Positions 23,301 through 34,806 of a stretch of DNA of 64,000 nucleotides are shown one piece after another. The translations under genes and the position numbers were made by a program. Position 1 is the first letter of the stretch. Each line of letters opens with the position of its first letter. The stretch comes from Porodaedalea pini. Taxonomy: Eukaryota; Basidiomycota; Agaricomycetes; Hymenochaetales; Hymenochaetaceae. Under the pieces are notes generated by a model, which saw only the letters and a program-made list of their open reading frames with translations, searched no databases and was not told the DNA's origin. The stretch is taken from the NCBI GenBank assembly GCA_002794775.1, contig NBAY01000014.1:372001-436000 (forward strand), written 5' to 3'.

Positions 23301-24302
23301 TATAGTGATCGGATTGAAAGCATATTTTACTAGAATCTCTTGATCTTGAGTCTTGATGTCTGGAAAGTCATCTTTGCAACTGAATAAGGGGATTTCACAA
23401 GTTGAGCAGACTGTGGAAGGTGGCGAGTCATGAGGGACGATGCGGCGGCAGTTTGGACACATTGGCATTATTAGGAATGTATCTTGAAAGTTTAGCTTGC
23501 GGAACGTTGAGTTGAGAGTAAAAATTGGAGTCGAGCCGTCAGGAAAGGCTTGGAGGAGACCAAAAATGAGCTTGAGGACTCATAAAATGAGATCGCACCC
23601 TCGGAATGGCAGGTGGTACGTCAAATGAAGCCAACAGACAAGTAGAAGGACTATTCTCCAGAAGAGTGTGCCATCAGCATTTCTAAGAATGGTTGCTGGA
23701 GGCGGAGGCGGGTCCAGGACTTCAAACATGTAGGTCGGATGAGCAAGGTCTTCAGGGACAGAGTAATTCTGAAGCGGCGGCCTTCTGGGAGCAGCATCGG
23801 CAGCTGAGATACATGGAGCAAATGTAAGGGATCAGATGTGGCGACAGAATCATAACTACGTACCATGCGCAGTCTCGCTGCCGTCCACCTCCATTCCGAC
23901 CTCCTCGTCGCCCATTTCCCCGTTCCAAGCACCCACGTCGTCTGATCCGTCGGGGAATCCACCGAAATCATCGTCGTCTGTGAGGAGAAGCCCTGGGTCT
24001 TGCTCTGCCGTGGACACTGTTGCTGCTGCTGTTCCTGTTGATGAGGCATTTGCTGCTGTTGCTGCTGTTGCTGATGATGAGATGGTCGCTGTTGCTGTTG
24101 CCCTGGTTGGTGCTCGGAAAGGTTGAGAGGTATATCTTGAGTCGCGAGCCGGCATCACTTGGTCTATCTGCATGTGTCGTTCGACCATATAGGTGGGCAA
24201 CTTTCGACCCGTGCCGTTCGTTTCTTGAAGACAGCGTTGGCATTTGCATATACGGACTTTCTTCTTGTATTTGTACTTGCTGTCTTTTTTGTCGGGCGCC
24301 AT
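20393..24302 (-). pseudogene. Tnp2-like CACTA transposase with one in-frame TGA
   Basis: A multi-exon gene begins at 24302 (MAPDKKDSKYKYKKKVRICK, with a CKCQRC zinc-binding-like start) and ends at TAA 20393-20395 after a final exon DTVVI. In order: a Gln/Ala/Asp-rich linker; LLVCWLHLTYHLPFRG; a CPNCRR...CSTCEIPLFSC zinc motif; FGYQHSKYAGTHSSDAL; CGIFPGPKAPDSEQ with FVDDLIRLFEEGI; CCDHPALCRVCGFADH; LCYFDPVHMTVIDPMHNILL; FEMPSRVGRLPSSVGYPAAG; and NFHWVVHIFDQINDYGPVYG. This is the arrangement I know from basidiomycete proteins of the Tnp2 family (PF02992-like); DPMHN and GRLP...GYP are the most telling. About ten short introns separate the exons. A TGA at 23580-23582 interrupts GCDLIL-VLKLIF and I could not splice around it, so the copy is probably inactive. 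Confidence 0.82.
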
Positions 24303-24701
24303 AATAGAGAGCGGGTGAGTGACGTGGTCGAAGTTAGAAATGAAGGAGCATAGACGCGCAGCGCATCGCGTTGCGCTGTGGGGACTTAGCGCTGCGCGCG
24401 TCTCGCAAATCTCAACCTCGGTAATCTTATCTATGTGGGGAAGATAATCTACACAAACCTAATTTCGTGATAAGCTGTGTATGGCAACTACGCAGATCTG
24501 CCCGAGCCGCGTAGGTGTCCTATTGAATCTCACACGAAATGTCTAGTAGATAAATACCTTCCTATCACAACTGATTGTAATAGCTTGCCTACAAAAATTT
24601 GACTAGTCACTCCTATATTATATTTAACATATCTAATAGCATTTTGTATAGTAATACTACTCTACGACTGGTATACATGCGTATAGATTACCTTCAAAGG
24701 A

Positions 24702-24739
24702 CTACACGGGGGTGCGGTAGGACCCCCTAAAACGCAGTG
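24702..24739 (-). repeat. CACTA right terminal inverted repeat
   Basis: Reverse complement begins CACTGCGTTTTAGGGGGTCC, pairing with 17484-17521. It is followed by the target duplication ATT at 24740-24742. Confidence 0.93.
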
Positions 24740-24742
24740 ATT

Positions 24743-25602
24743 GCGGTGCCAAACTTATCGCTATCTTATCATAACATTAATATTGTGCCTTGGTTGCTGC
24801 TGACACTCTGCTCTTTACGTAGCACTATCTATACTTTCGGAAGGTAATAATACCATTAATTTATGTATTTCCGAAGTTGATTGTCAAACAATTACAGCTG
24901 TGAGTTCAAGGTGAATGAATCAATGACTATATGTATAATATTACCGATGAGGCTTGGTCATTTTATCGTTGCGCGAAAGACTCACTGGTTCGTAATTACT
25001 CACCATTTCCTCATCAAAAGGATATACGGTAGGCTTAGTTCACCTCCCTTATGGATCGGATAATTAATGCTAGTTATTGAACAAATGTACTCAAGGCACT
25101 GGAAAAATGGTATTTGGAGTTATGCAAAAGCTGAAGACAGTGAAGTACATTCCATTAATATTACACAAGGACTTATTGATGGATAGCACTAATAAATTCT
25201 TATTTGATATGCATACTTTCTGATTGAAGGAGCATCGTGACGGATTCAACAAAGTAATGCAAATTATCATGCCTCACTCCCCAAAGGAACTCAACTGGAT
25301 AGCTACTAGCATTACGAGTTCATGGCCACTCGGCTAACTTGTGAGCATTAGAAATCCTGAGACAACAAGGGAGAATGAGCACGACGTACAGAAAAAGTTG
25401 TTCGAAATCAGGTGAGGTCCACAGCTGGAATTGGTGCACGTGTGCACTGAGGATACATTGATAACGTGTTGGGGTATTGCACCTCCATGAAACAAAAGGT
25501 TGGACGCCACAACGTGCACGTCGCAAAGTAAGCAAGCACCACGCGGGAGATGATTATGCAGATCATCAAAGTTCGGGGTTTCAACTCAGTTCACACGATC
25601 CC
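24743..25602. other. Intergenic region without recognised genes
   Basis: AT-rich, frames of 60-71 codons only, with no recognisable motif. It is the flank into which the CACTA element inserted. Confidence 0.5.
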
Positions 25603-25678
25603 CTAATTCCCTAGGCCTGTTTGGCAACAAAACTATCGACATATAGGTCGATAGTTTTGTTGCCAAACAGGGAATTAG
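25603..25678. repeat. Near-perfect hairpin element
   Basis: Two 25-nt arms (25616-25640 and 25647-25671) are exactly complementary around a 6-nt loop ATATAG. The outer bases CTAATTCCC and GGGAATTAG extend the stem across a 4-nt bulge. The termini CCTGTTTGGCAAC resemble ends of small foldback or MITE-type elements. It has no coding capacity. Confidence 0.88.
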
Positions 25679-25715
25679 CCTGAGACTGCATTAGGAAACG
25701 CGTTATCAGTAAAGG

Positions 25716-25829
25716 TCCGCTCGGCTGCACAGGTTAGCCAACTTTTTGGCGGAGAAAAGTTAGCTAACTGGGGGTTTAGCTAAAAGCATCAGCCAATAGT
25801 TAGCTAACACGTGCAGCCCAGCGGGCACT
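25716..25829. repeat. Small MITE-like element with imperfect inverted ends
   Basis: The left end GTCCGCTCGGCTGCACAGGT and the reverse complement of the right end GTGCCCGCTGGGCTGCACGT are clearly related, and GTTAGCTAAC-type motifs recur inside. It is about 115 bp, AT-containing and non-coding. The target duplication is not clear. Confidence 0.6.
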
Positions 25830-28800
25830 AAGGCTGTCCGGTGGAGAGGCAGAAGGCACAGCCAGATGGCGTTCAGCATCTATAAGAAGCCGCCATGCTT
25901 TTGAATTCACCCACCTCCCAGTTAACGGTCAGACTCCCTTGGAATCCACCTTCTGACCCTCATTGGTCCAGTACTATAGATGCTCTGTCCCTGACTCATC
26001 TTTGCGACCATTCGTACCATAGGCCCTCCATGCATACATTCTCTCTCCCAATGAGAGCGACTCGCTCTCGCGAACCCTACCACTACCTAACCAGGATGTT
26101 GAATTTTTGCGAGTAAAATAATAAAAATGGATTGTATAGTCGAGAAAAATAGTTATAACCTTTGAGTCTGGTATATTTGAGCCGAAAGTGTTGGGATTGG
26201 TATCAAAGACTGTCCGTGGTCCAGCACTGTATTGCAATGTGTCTCGGCGAGAATCAATGATCATCGAGTCCACTCGCCGAAAAGTCCTGTGCATGACACT
26301 GTCCTAGTGTACTGCTCTGTACACTGTCGGCGACAGAAACAGAAAGCATCCCAAATTCGTACTACACATCCCGGTTCTATATCAACTCAATTCAAAATTG
26401 ACCATAGGACACGGCGAAGCTCTATCTTTATCTGTGCTGTGCAAGCCTAAACGGGATGGATCCCTAGAGTAGGAGTTGCGCAGTGGGAAGGATCAAGCAT
26501 TAGGCGACGATGTCATGATGCTCTTCCACTGCCTTAGAACCTCAAAACGTACATAGTACTATTGAGGAGCTGCTAGCCGCCGTGTCATTATCCTTTCAAA
26601 GCAGTAGCCAGTCGAATTGGGTAGTTTTCGAGCGCAGTTAGGGATGATGACGGATTTGGGTGCAGACGAGAATGAGCATCATTGTCCGGCGATACATGGC
26701 ACTGTCCTAGCGCTAGACATTCGCCCATCTTTGTTCGGCGAACGCAGGCGATAAGCTGTGTTGTCTGATGTGCACGTATGTTTGAACGCCTTCCATCTTT
26801 CTTGATATCTTTTGCTGATATCTGCTCGACGACACAATTCGGTAGTGACTATGCTTTTGGGTGGACGCCCGAAACGGGATGCGAGCCGATAGGGACAACT
26901 TAAAGCATCTCCTACTTTTGTTTTGTGTCCTATTCATCTACACTGTTTCGTATCACCGTCTCGGATATGCATGTGGACGTCCTTCAGTATTGTGGGACAG
27001 AAAATACGTGAGTGACTTCGATTCATGAGTGTACGTGTGAACAGTACTAACGAAGACGAAAGGCGATAGCTCCTTGGATTCTAGTAACGAATTCACAACC
27101 TCGAAATAATGCGAGGATGAAGGTCAGGACCACGAGACATGAATTCGAGTCTCGTTCGTCAACCAGCTAGGGTCACCATAGTTTGAAAGTGAGTCCACGG
27201 TGTTGAAGAAAGCTTAATTTGTTCCTTCTCAGAGGAGCTCCGCAGATTCTCAACCAGATTATATTGGTCAAATGCAAGTTAGAAGCTGGCTGGATAGCAT
27301 TAGGTCTTCAACTAGCGGAAACGAACTTTTGACTCGCTGGATTCGATTCGTGGCACAGAGAGCAGTCAAGTACGCGACCAGAACTGCTTTGGACAGGTTA
27401 TAATCGCATATCCTGCTTTACAAACGAATGGAAGGCGCAGATCTTGAAGTCATTCTGGCACGTTTTCGACGTTCCATGGACTCAAGCCGTCCGCAGACTG
27501 AATCATGCTGACTTGCTTACGGTCGAAGACGAGCACCTGGAGTCAGATTAGATCAGGAAAGTGTCATGGTTTAAAGCATGCAGAAGGGCTGACAGTTTTC
27601 TGCGGATGCAATCACAGCAATCACGCGAGGCAGAAGGGAGTGAATCATCCTCGACTTCAATTGCTGGCAATCTTTTCATGACTATCGCTGATCTTGGTTG
27701 ACCGATGTTCCTGAAAAAAAAAAAAAACGAATGCTCAGCTCAACGCCACTAGGGGTATCAGTAGTGTAATAAAGGAGGTATTACCGGAACAGCAAGCGGT
27801 AAAGAAGTTCGAAGACACGTCAATGGTCCAATTTCTCGAATCATGGCTCCGGGACCCTCTCAGGCAAGATATTGGTGAATGATTATCGAGAGGCACCAGT
27901 GCGAGCACACTCTTTGAGGCGATAAGGAATTTGAGACTCGGGCGGAGCCATACATGGACCACCGACCGCAAAGGGGAACACTTGATGCTTTTTCGTCCGG
28001 ACATCTATAGAAGGCCGAAAGTTAAGCGGTTTCAAGCAACACATATCTGAGCCAGTGCATCGCTCAGAGGCAGGAAGACAGCCGCAGAACGGGCATACGC
28101 ACAGCCAATCCATTCGAACTCACGACCATGAAGACCGGCAGCAATTACTGGAAGCGCGTTACTGACACCAGATTTCTGTATCAGCAAGATTTAGTTTCAA
28201 CGTATGCAGCTGGATACGTACCAGATCCAAGACCATTAAGAAAGAGGAGACCAAAATCGCTACGATGCATATCCAAAATCATAGTCCTCGTTGCTCGCGT
28301 TCGAGCAGTTCTACTCTAGCAGCGTCCGTGCCGCTCTCCATTCTTCTCAAAGGAAATTGCGCTACTGTTTTGACATCTAAATCCGACTTAGCGAACAAGT
28401 CGCGATACTGGCATTAGTCAAGCCCGGTTTGGATATAGAGATACCATAGAACAAGTTCTGTATCGTGGCAATGTTGGAACAAAGAAGACTGGAGGAAATG
28501 CGAGAGACAAAGACGATGAAGCATAGGGAAGTGAGAGACTGTAACTAGTGACCGCTAAGCTAGAGTACTGTCATCTGGATGGAGTTATCTCGCAAGAAGA
28601 GCGGCGAAGCTCAGAATGCGGAGGATCAACTTGGGTAAACTCGAGAGAAGCTTGCGGTTACTTGGTTAGAAGCCGACGTGACTACCCTCTTTCCAGCGGC
28701 CCGGGTGTGATGCTGTCACGGTCATTGAAGGAAGCGTGCTGTAGACTGTAGTTCCGCGGGACTGTATCTCTGCAACGCCGTCTTTGATAGCGAAGCGGAG

Positions 28801-29315
28801 GCGTGGACTCAGCGGAAGAATCGCGGTCGCTCTTGAACTGTCTTCAAAAGAGAACACAACGCAGCCTGAACTCTAAGTGTCAACCCTACTCGCAGCTGGC
28901 CTAATATAGAACTCACGAGGACAACGGAGCAAAACGAACGCGCAGCATATCAATCTATCAAACTTTTTCTATCTCTCTAGCGTCTTCCTGCGACCGATTG
29001 TTGTGATGTAGGCAACTTACGTACTATATGGCATTTGGTATGCTTTGGAGCTTGATTTGCCTCATCAAATTTTCTTCCCGCTCACGACATTAATATCCAG
29101 CTTGACGCTCGCTGCATGAAACACGTTAATGGTACATCAGCATCTTCACAGTCATTATCGAATTCTCGAGCTTGGAGAACCGAAGTTGCGGGAAACCACA
29201 AGACGCCACAAAAGCGCCGACGAGGTATGAGCTCTTATATACAGTCATATCAGAGCCATCGTATAACAGCACCAAATCACTCCAACACCGTAGTCATAAC
29301 TCTTGCTTCAGCAAG
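25830..29315. other. Long region with no supported gene
   Basis: Open frames reach at most about 106 codons and lie on both strands. A minus-strand frame at 27883-28113 includes CPFCGCLPASERC followed by CC, which is Cys-rich, but there is no start context, splice structure or neighbouring exon that I could connect to it. A near-pure run of 13-14 A lies around 27715-27727. Decayed genes or old repeats are likely. Confidence 0.4.
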
Positions 29316-30638
29316 ATGTCTCAAGCACAACCAACCACTGATTTGTGGCTGGAAAGATCAAGGCTTAGCGGGATGATCCTAGGAGGCGTGTCTTATGGTG
29401 AGCTCTGCTTTTATTCGATTCTCTATCGATTGGTCGAGATATACATTCACTCTTCATCTACAAGGATTTTATGCTCTTCTTACTATTCAATCCATCAACG
29501 CACTTCTCTACAAACCTCGGCGTCAGAGCGACAACAACACCAGGAAGAAGATAGTTTTACTCTCTTATGTAGCAGTAACCTTTGTCCTTGCTACCATTGG
29601 GTTCTCCGGAAACGTGAAGTATACGCAGATGATCTGGATTGATCTACGTGATGCTCCTGGAGGACCAGCCGCCCTGATCGATCTAGAACTGGACTACTGG
29701 ATCAACAGAATGGCACTTGCCAGGTAGCTCTTTTTGAATACGATATACCCTTGAGCTCTACTGATGCCTTTTTATCACCAACAGTTACTATATCATGGAA
29801 TGGTTCATGGAAATCCTTTTAGTACGAAATCCTCTGGCACTTGTCAAATCGACATCCTTGATTCTAATTGGAATACAGTTATATCGCTGCTTCGTAATCT
29901 GGGGATGGAAAGCGTATATCATTGCTCCTATGAGTACACTCTTCCTCGCTTCCGTCGGTGTGTGAGACACCGTTTCGTGTTATATCTTAATCGCTAATTC
30001 TAAAATACTAGCGATGTCCATTCTCGTCTTGACCGAATCTAAAGGCGCAGTCTTCTATAATATCAACGTGCAGCTCGCGTACCTCTGTATAGCAGTAGGA
30101 ACGAATATCATATACACCATACTCGTTGTGGGTCGCCTCATCGCTGCTCGCAACCAGGTGCGAGATGCACTTGGAACGGAGTACGCCGAAACGTACGTCT
30201 CGATCGCGGCGATGATTATCGAGTCTGCAGCGATGTATTCTGCACTGGGTGTGATATACATTGTGGCCTTCGCGTTGCATTCAAACGTGTCAAATTTGGT
30301 TTTCTTGTCCATAAGTCATGTACAGGTAAGCCTGCAGCCAACGTCGTTTCTCAGTATCTGGTGTTCACGTATATCCGGGTACTTAGGGTATTGCGCAACT
30401 TCTCATTATTCTGCGTGTAGCTCGTGATCGTGCGTTCTCCGACGACATCACCCATACATCCACAGCACCTACGTCTCTCGCGTTTGCTTCGCGATCCGTA
30501 CATCAAGCCACCCTCCCCAACATGCATTCGTCGTCGGACTCGTCTTATGGCGTTGATACAACAGCGGAGAAGAAAGTATCAGGAGAGAAACGGAAGGTCT
30601 CAACAGAAATATCCCAGCAAGCAGTCACCCAGGTATAA
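29316..30638 (+). CDS. Multi-pass membrane protein of a basidiomycete-specific family (340 aa)
   Basis: Six exons (29316-29397, 29465-29723, 29785-29821, 29879-29957, 30012-30325, 30387-30638) join in phase. Hydrophobic segments follow one another: FYALLTIQSINALLY, IVLLSYVAVTFVLATIGF, YYIMEWFMEILLLYRCFVIW, YIIAPMSTLFLASVAMSIL, LAYLCIAVGTNIIYTILVVG, SAAMYSALGVIYIVAFAL and FLSISHVQGIAQLLIILRV, giving about seven membrane spans. The loop with IWIDLRDAPGGP is characteristic of a large uncharacterised family in Agaricomycetes. The C-terminal tail is Ser/Thr-rich and hydrophilic, probably cytosolic. The function is unknown; the topology is receptor-like, but no ligand or G-protein motif is visible. 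The start is the first Met, giving a short N-terminus before the first span. Confidence 0.8.
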
Positions 30639-30805
30639 TAGAAAGGCGTACGCATCTATCCCCTATGATAGGTCATAATTGTGGAAGTTACAGATTCTCC
30701 GGGCGCTCTGCGATGTATATGCTTTGTATATATGTTACCTTTGAATAGTTTCGTACAAGTTACACGTAACTCCCCTGATTCATTATTACACTGTACGTAC
30801 AGACA

Positions 30806-31450
30806 TTCACTGGTCCTTTAAACACTAATTCAATTTCCCTTCTCACATTTTTTTAAAGACATTAATTCTATTTTTTTTTGCATCAATACAAAGTGCTTAT
30901 TGAGAAGGATCTGCATGAATTTTTTGGAGCATTCAAGTGTGCTAGTAAAATTAAATTTGCCTTCACAAGTTTTAGGGTGTTTTATGAGAAAATCAACTCC
31001 TTTGAACACCGCACATGATAATGTCACACTAGTGTTACTGTAATCTTGCAATACACTTACATCATCAGATCGGCTTATGAACCCATCAAATTTGATCATT
31101 GTCTGCATTGTCTGACCTCCATAAATTGCAAAACCCACTCTCCTGCTGAAAAACCTTGAATATATATAGTTTAGATGTCATACATGCTGTGCGAAAACTT
31201 TCACATGTTTCTGTTGAGTGGTACTTTCAGAATAAATTTTGTTAGCAAGAGATGCTGCAAGTTTTGATTAAATTTGGTACTTCTGATTTTCTCTGGACTC
31301 AACCATTGCACCGATTCTGCTCAAAATTCATACTCATATAGCCAGCAGGCGTATACACCTTCAGGAGTTTTTTTCAGCACTAAATTAGAAAAATTGAGCG
31401 AGGAATTGCAAGGTGTTCAAAGGAACAGTGGTGTTTAAAGGACGCGTGAA
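30806..31450. mobile_element. Non-autonomous TIR element (about 645 bp)
   Basis: The left end TTCACTGGTCCTTTAAACAC (30806 onward) matches the reverse complement of the right end TTCACGCGTCCTTTAAACAC (ending 31450) over about 22 bp. The flanks carry CTGTACGTAC (30791-30800, 5 nt outside the TIR) and CTGTACGTGC (31451-31460), a likely 8-10 bp target duplication. The interior is AT-rich with no plausible transposase, so this is a MITE-like passenger, possibly hAT or Mutator related by duplication length. Confidence 0.65.
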
Positions 31451-31478
31451 CTGTACGTGCAAGGAAAACTCTCTAAGC

Positions 31479-31935
31479 TTAGTAAACAAGCCAAGACTCT
31501 GCCTTCTTGAGCGCTTCATCCCATCCTCCTTCGCCTTTCTCCCAAACTTGAACGCTCTCGATCTCATCCTTTCCCAGCTTTAGTCCGTTATAAAGGTGCT
31601 TCAAGTAAAGCTTAAGTCAAGGCCTTTCCGATCAATCCAATGATACTTACCGGAAACATGCCCTCGCCTCCACGCGGGCCGCACACTTCTGCCTTTGGAT
31701 CCTCCCACCGTATGTTCTTCTCGAGTGGCTCGTATCTCAAGCGGAGCACGTAGACTCGTGGATCATCAGCGAAGAAGAACTTGAGCGTGCCCGGGACTTG
31801 TGGTGCGGTAGACAGATGCAGGAAGCCCGATGCCTTGTCGATGTCGCTGACAGGGAGGCTTTCAGGGATCTCGTTAGGGACGGGCGCGGTGTGGGGTACA
31901 AGTTTGTAGATGTAGGTGGGTTTAGTCTCAGACAT
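31479..31935 (-). CDS. DUF952 family protein (134 aa)
   Basis: Two exons (31651-31935 and 31479-31598) with a 52-nt intron join in phase. The protein has YIYKLVPHTAP, DKASGFLHLSTAPQVPGTLK, FFADDPRVYVLRLRYEPL, IRWEDPK and, across the intron, MFPHLYNGL, which is the conserved order of DUF952 (compact cytosolic proteins with a conserved GFIHLST-type motif; the biochemical role is not established to my knowledge). Length is normal for the family. The stop lies only about 30 bp from the end of the TIR element at 30806-31450, so the 3' untranslated region is probably element-derived. Confidence 0.85.
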
Positions 31936-32321
31936 GATAGTGAGCGACTGCGTGTGAGATGACTCCAGGTGTATACCATTCTTTGACTCACTGCACTTAA
32001 ATCATCCCAGACTCGCTGTATAAGGAAATCAATCAGAAGATGAGGAAGGACTCATATCACTGCGCTTCCGATTTAAAGTCCATGCACTAGACATCACATT
32101 CACAGAGTTCTTCGGGGTTTCAATAAGAAGGCAGATGGAAAACTTTCTCCACTGCGCGTCTACTACTAAGATTTTCACCTTCCATCAGAGTCGCCATCTT
32201 CATCTTTGGGGTATACTTGAAGATAGACAGGGAACCCCGAAGCATGATCGTTAGTAGTTATCGTTATATAAACAGGTGAACGTGTGTACTCGAGCCTATT
32301 TTTCAAGCTCATTCCTCACCC

Positions 32322-32980
32322 ATGACACCGCACATAGCTAAAATTATCTCGTTTTCGACGTCTGATGCATATCGCACGGATCCGTCTATCTCGTCTTCCG
32401 ATATTGTCAGTGACTTGAGCAAGGTTTCAGAAATGAAAAAGTAAGAGACCATTCCTGTGTAGGCGCTGACGGCGAAGAAATGCAATAGCCAGACTTATCA
32501 CAACTTCATTTGCTATTAGAGCATATCATGGCATCCAGATCGAGGATTCCAGTCATGGATATCTAGTTGCAGGTGAGCAATGCATTTCTGACATTACTTG
32601 CAACTGTCGTAAACTCACCTCTGTGGATGGAAGTGTATGGAGCAAATTAACTTCAGCCCGGATCTTTGCATTTATCGCTCAACTCCTCATATGGGGTAGA
32701 ACTCGAGTCAAATCACGTCCAATTTCCCATCGATCCAACCGCAGCTTTGTCTGCGCCAGTCTCGGAGGTCGTGTTTTTTACATTGAAAGAGGGAAAGCCG
32801 AAAGCCGAGATTGCGCCGTATCTTGACACACTTGCTAGTCAGGACACCAAGACAGTGATATCGTCGACGTGGGGAGCTAGCTCGGAAAGGGACAACCGAC
32901 TAGTTATGGTTGTGGGGTGGGAGTCTCTCAAGGCGAGCAAAGCATCGTGGCTTCAGAAAGTCGGCGCTAATGCTGTTTAA
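32322..32980 (+). pseudogene. ABM-type dimeric alpha/beta-barrel protein, probably damaged
   Basis: Exon 1 (32322-32440) and exon 2 (32520-32572) encode IISFSTSDAYRTDPSI and KKAYHGIQIEDSSHGYLVA, the first half of an ABM/EthD-like ferredoxin-fold protein. A later open frame (to the stop at 32978-32980) encodes ESNHVQFPIDPTAALSAPVS, EVVFFTLKEGKPKAEI and RLVMVVGWESL, the second half of the same fungal family. The expected VWE...HHQ segment between the halves is missing, and no splice choice I tried links them in frame (acceptors at 32636-32676 give a stop or the wrong frame). A small deletion or frameshift is the simplest reading; an unrecognised exon is the alternative. Confidence 0.45.
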
Positions 32981-34139
32981 TACAGGCTCACCAAGAAGTT
33001 GCGAGCAATCCGTCGGAGGAAATGAAAACTTTATTTGCTCGGCTCATAGAGCTCTCAGAGTTTACAGTTGGGCATGCCATTCTTAGCTCCTGAGGAGTCA
33101 AGAATATCTAGCCATACGACAATCATTAGCAGGTCAAACAGCAAAAGCGACGAATCGAGAAATGCTAGTGCTCGAGATGGCAGAGGGTCAGAGTCATTCG
33201 ATGCATCTATGAAGTCTCTTTGTCTTCTCGCATTTTGCATGCAGCAACGGAGTTTCAAATAGTTTATGTTGCGAAAGATTTTTTTTACATGTAAAGCTCT
33301 GAGCGGCGAAGGTGAAGTGTCTGCCGTAGAAGAGAGCAAACGACATACGCTAGCATCACAGACTTCATATGCTGTGCATGCTGGTCTGACGTGCCAGGAA
33401 GAGAGAGAGAAAGGTGCGATGAGACTTACGAATATGAAGTGCAAAGACTCAGATCGCTGTACAGCATCTTATCGATGGCGAATGGTTGCTATGATATGAA
33501 GGACGCATGCCCAGGTCTGGATGAGAAGGGAGGGTAAATGAGTCGGGAGAGCTCAAAGTACAGTGATATAGAGGTGGCTGGGAGGAAGCCGAAGGATTTT
33601 ACCCTCGTATGTAATGGTTACTCCGCGGGAGGAACCGTACGAGCACGTTGAGTGGATGTCATTTACACCATCGGCGCCGAGCTGGAATAGCACCGTTCGA
33701 ATACTTGGTCGACTGTGCATTGGTGGGGATACGCCTGAGCCAAAAGGCGGTGAGAGACAGGCAAATGTTCTGAAATATAGCGCAAGTCAGCTTGATGCAT
33801 CAGAGCGAGATTTTGAATGAAAATGAGACAACTGTGCGTTCAGGGCGATTCTGCAAACATTCATGGCCAAAGGGTCATGGAGATGAATAATAGAATGGCA
33901 TCTTAACGCGAAGGTTCGAAGGACGTAGAAATGGGACAGAAAGGGAGAAGTGCGTCATCAGGGAACGTACAATTTAGAGCCGTTCAAAGTGATTTCCTAT
34001 GCCTTTCCCATCTACAGCATTCCCCTAATACCACCAGGTCCATGTAAGAGTTTTTGAGCGTTCTTCGGGTGCAGCAGATATTGTCAGGAGAACAGCCGGT
34101 GAGTACGTGTCCGTCCGATCCGCATTCAGTGAGGGCGCA
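32981..34139. other. Intergenic region, nothing recognised
   Basis: Frames up to about 129 codons on the minus strand show no motif, start context or splice partners. No repeat ends were noticed. Confidence 0.45.
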
Positions 34140-34560
34140 CGGGTTCAGGGGCGATTGATGACGACCCGCACGGGCTCATCATTGCGCCCGTGAAGGTCGA
34201 TGGCAAGAGAAACGCCCGCCATGGCACGCTGCACCCTGGTGGCGTCTCGAAGAAACCCGTGCCCCCAAGTCCGTAGGGCTTCTTCGGCTCGCTGTCCGAC
34301 GGGGAGAGCCCTGGTGTGGTCGTGGGCGAGTGTGCAGGGAAGGGTGCACTGGCAGGGAAGGCCAAGGATGCTTCGACGTCTTCCAACCAAGAGAAAGTTT
34401 CGAAAGACAAAGATTGGGATTTCAAAAGCGGGATGGACGACATGGACGCAGAAGTTTGGCGACTGGCCAGGAGGAGTACGAGCCGCGAGGAGAATCGCAG
34501 TCACGCAACAAGATCAGTGCACGCAACTTCCGAGTTCGCAGAATATTAATATGTACATAC
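34140..34560 (+). other. Possible coding relic of unknown identity
   Basis: The plus strand reads DDPHGLIIAPVKVDGKRNAR then GGVSKKPVPPSP, a TAG, and DKDWDFKSGMDDMDAEVWRL. The composition looks like a hydrophilic protein tail broken by one stop, but I cannot name a family. A minus-strand frame across the same bases is also open, so coding status is uncertain. Confidence 0.25.
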
Positions 34561-34806
34561 TTTCTTGTCTACCTGTTCAGTTTTCTCCCTAGTCACTCCA
34601 TGACAATGCATTTTTTTTTACTTCATATCATTCATCTTATCTCATTTGTTCTCTCTTCACACCTCATTTCTCAAATCTTGAGAACATTATCATCTGACTC
34701 CTTTCTATGTACCTACATACAATGTCTTCACCTTGCCTTTTGGAGAGGTACACTGCAGAATACATCCACATGCTCAAGGGTAATATCACAGACAGCGAAC
34801 ACCATC

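Larger units (their letters stand above)
17484..24739. mobile_element. Complete CACTA-superfamily DNA transposon (7256 bp)
   Basis: The element is bounded by 38-bp inverted repeats starting CACTGCGTTT and flanked by ATT on both sides (17481-17483 and 24740-24742), the 3-bp duplication expected of CACTA transposons. Inside are two convergent genes reading inward from the ends: a 439-aa protein of unknown role on the plus strand and a Tnp2-like transposase on the minus strand. Between their 3' ends sit fragments of two host genes. Short motifs such as GTGTAGGYG and CTAGTAGA recur near both ends and may be subterminal binding repeats. One in-frame TGA in the transposase suggests the copy is not autonomous. 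Confidence 0.93.

Noticed and set aside
27883..28113. Cys-rich minus-strand frame as a zinc-finger gene
   Set aside because: CPFCGC and following Cys residues do not match a known spacing, and no flanking exons could be linked.
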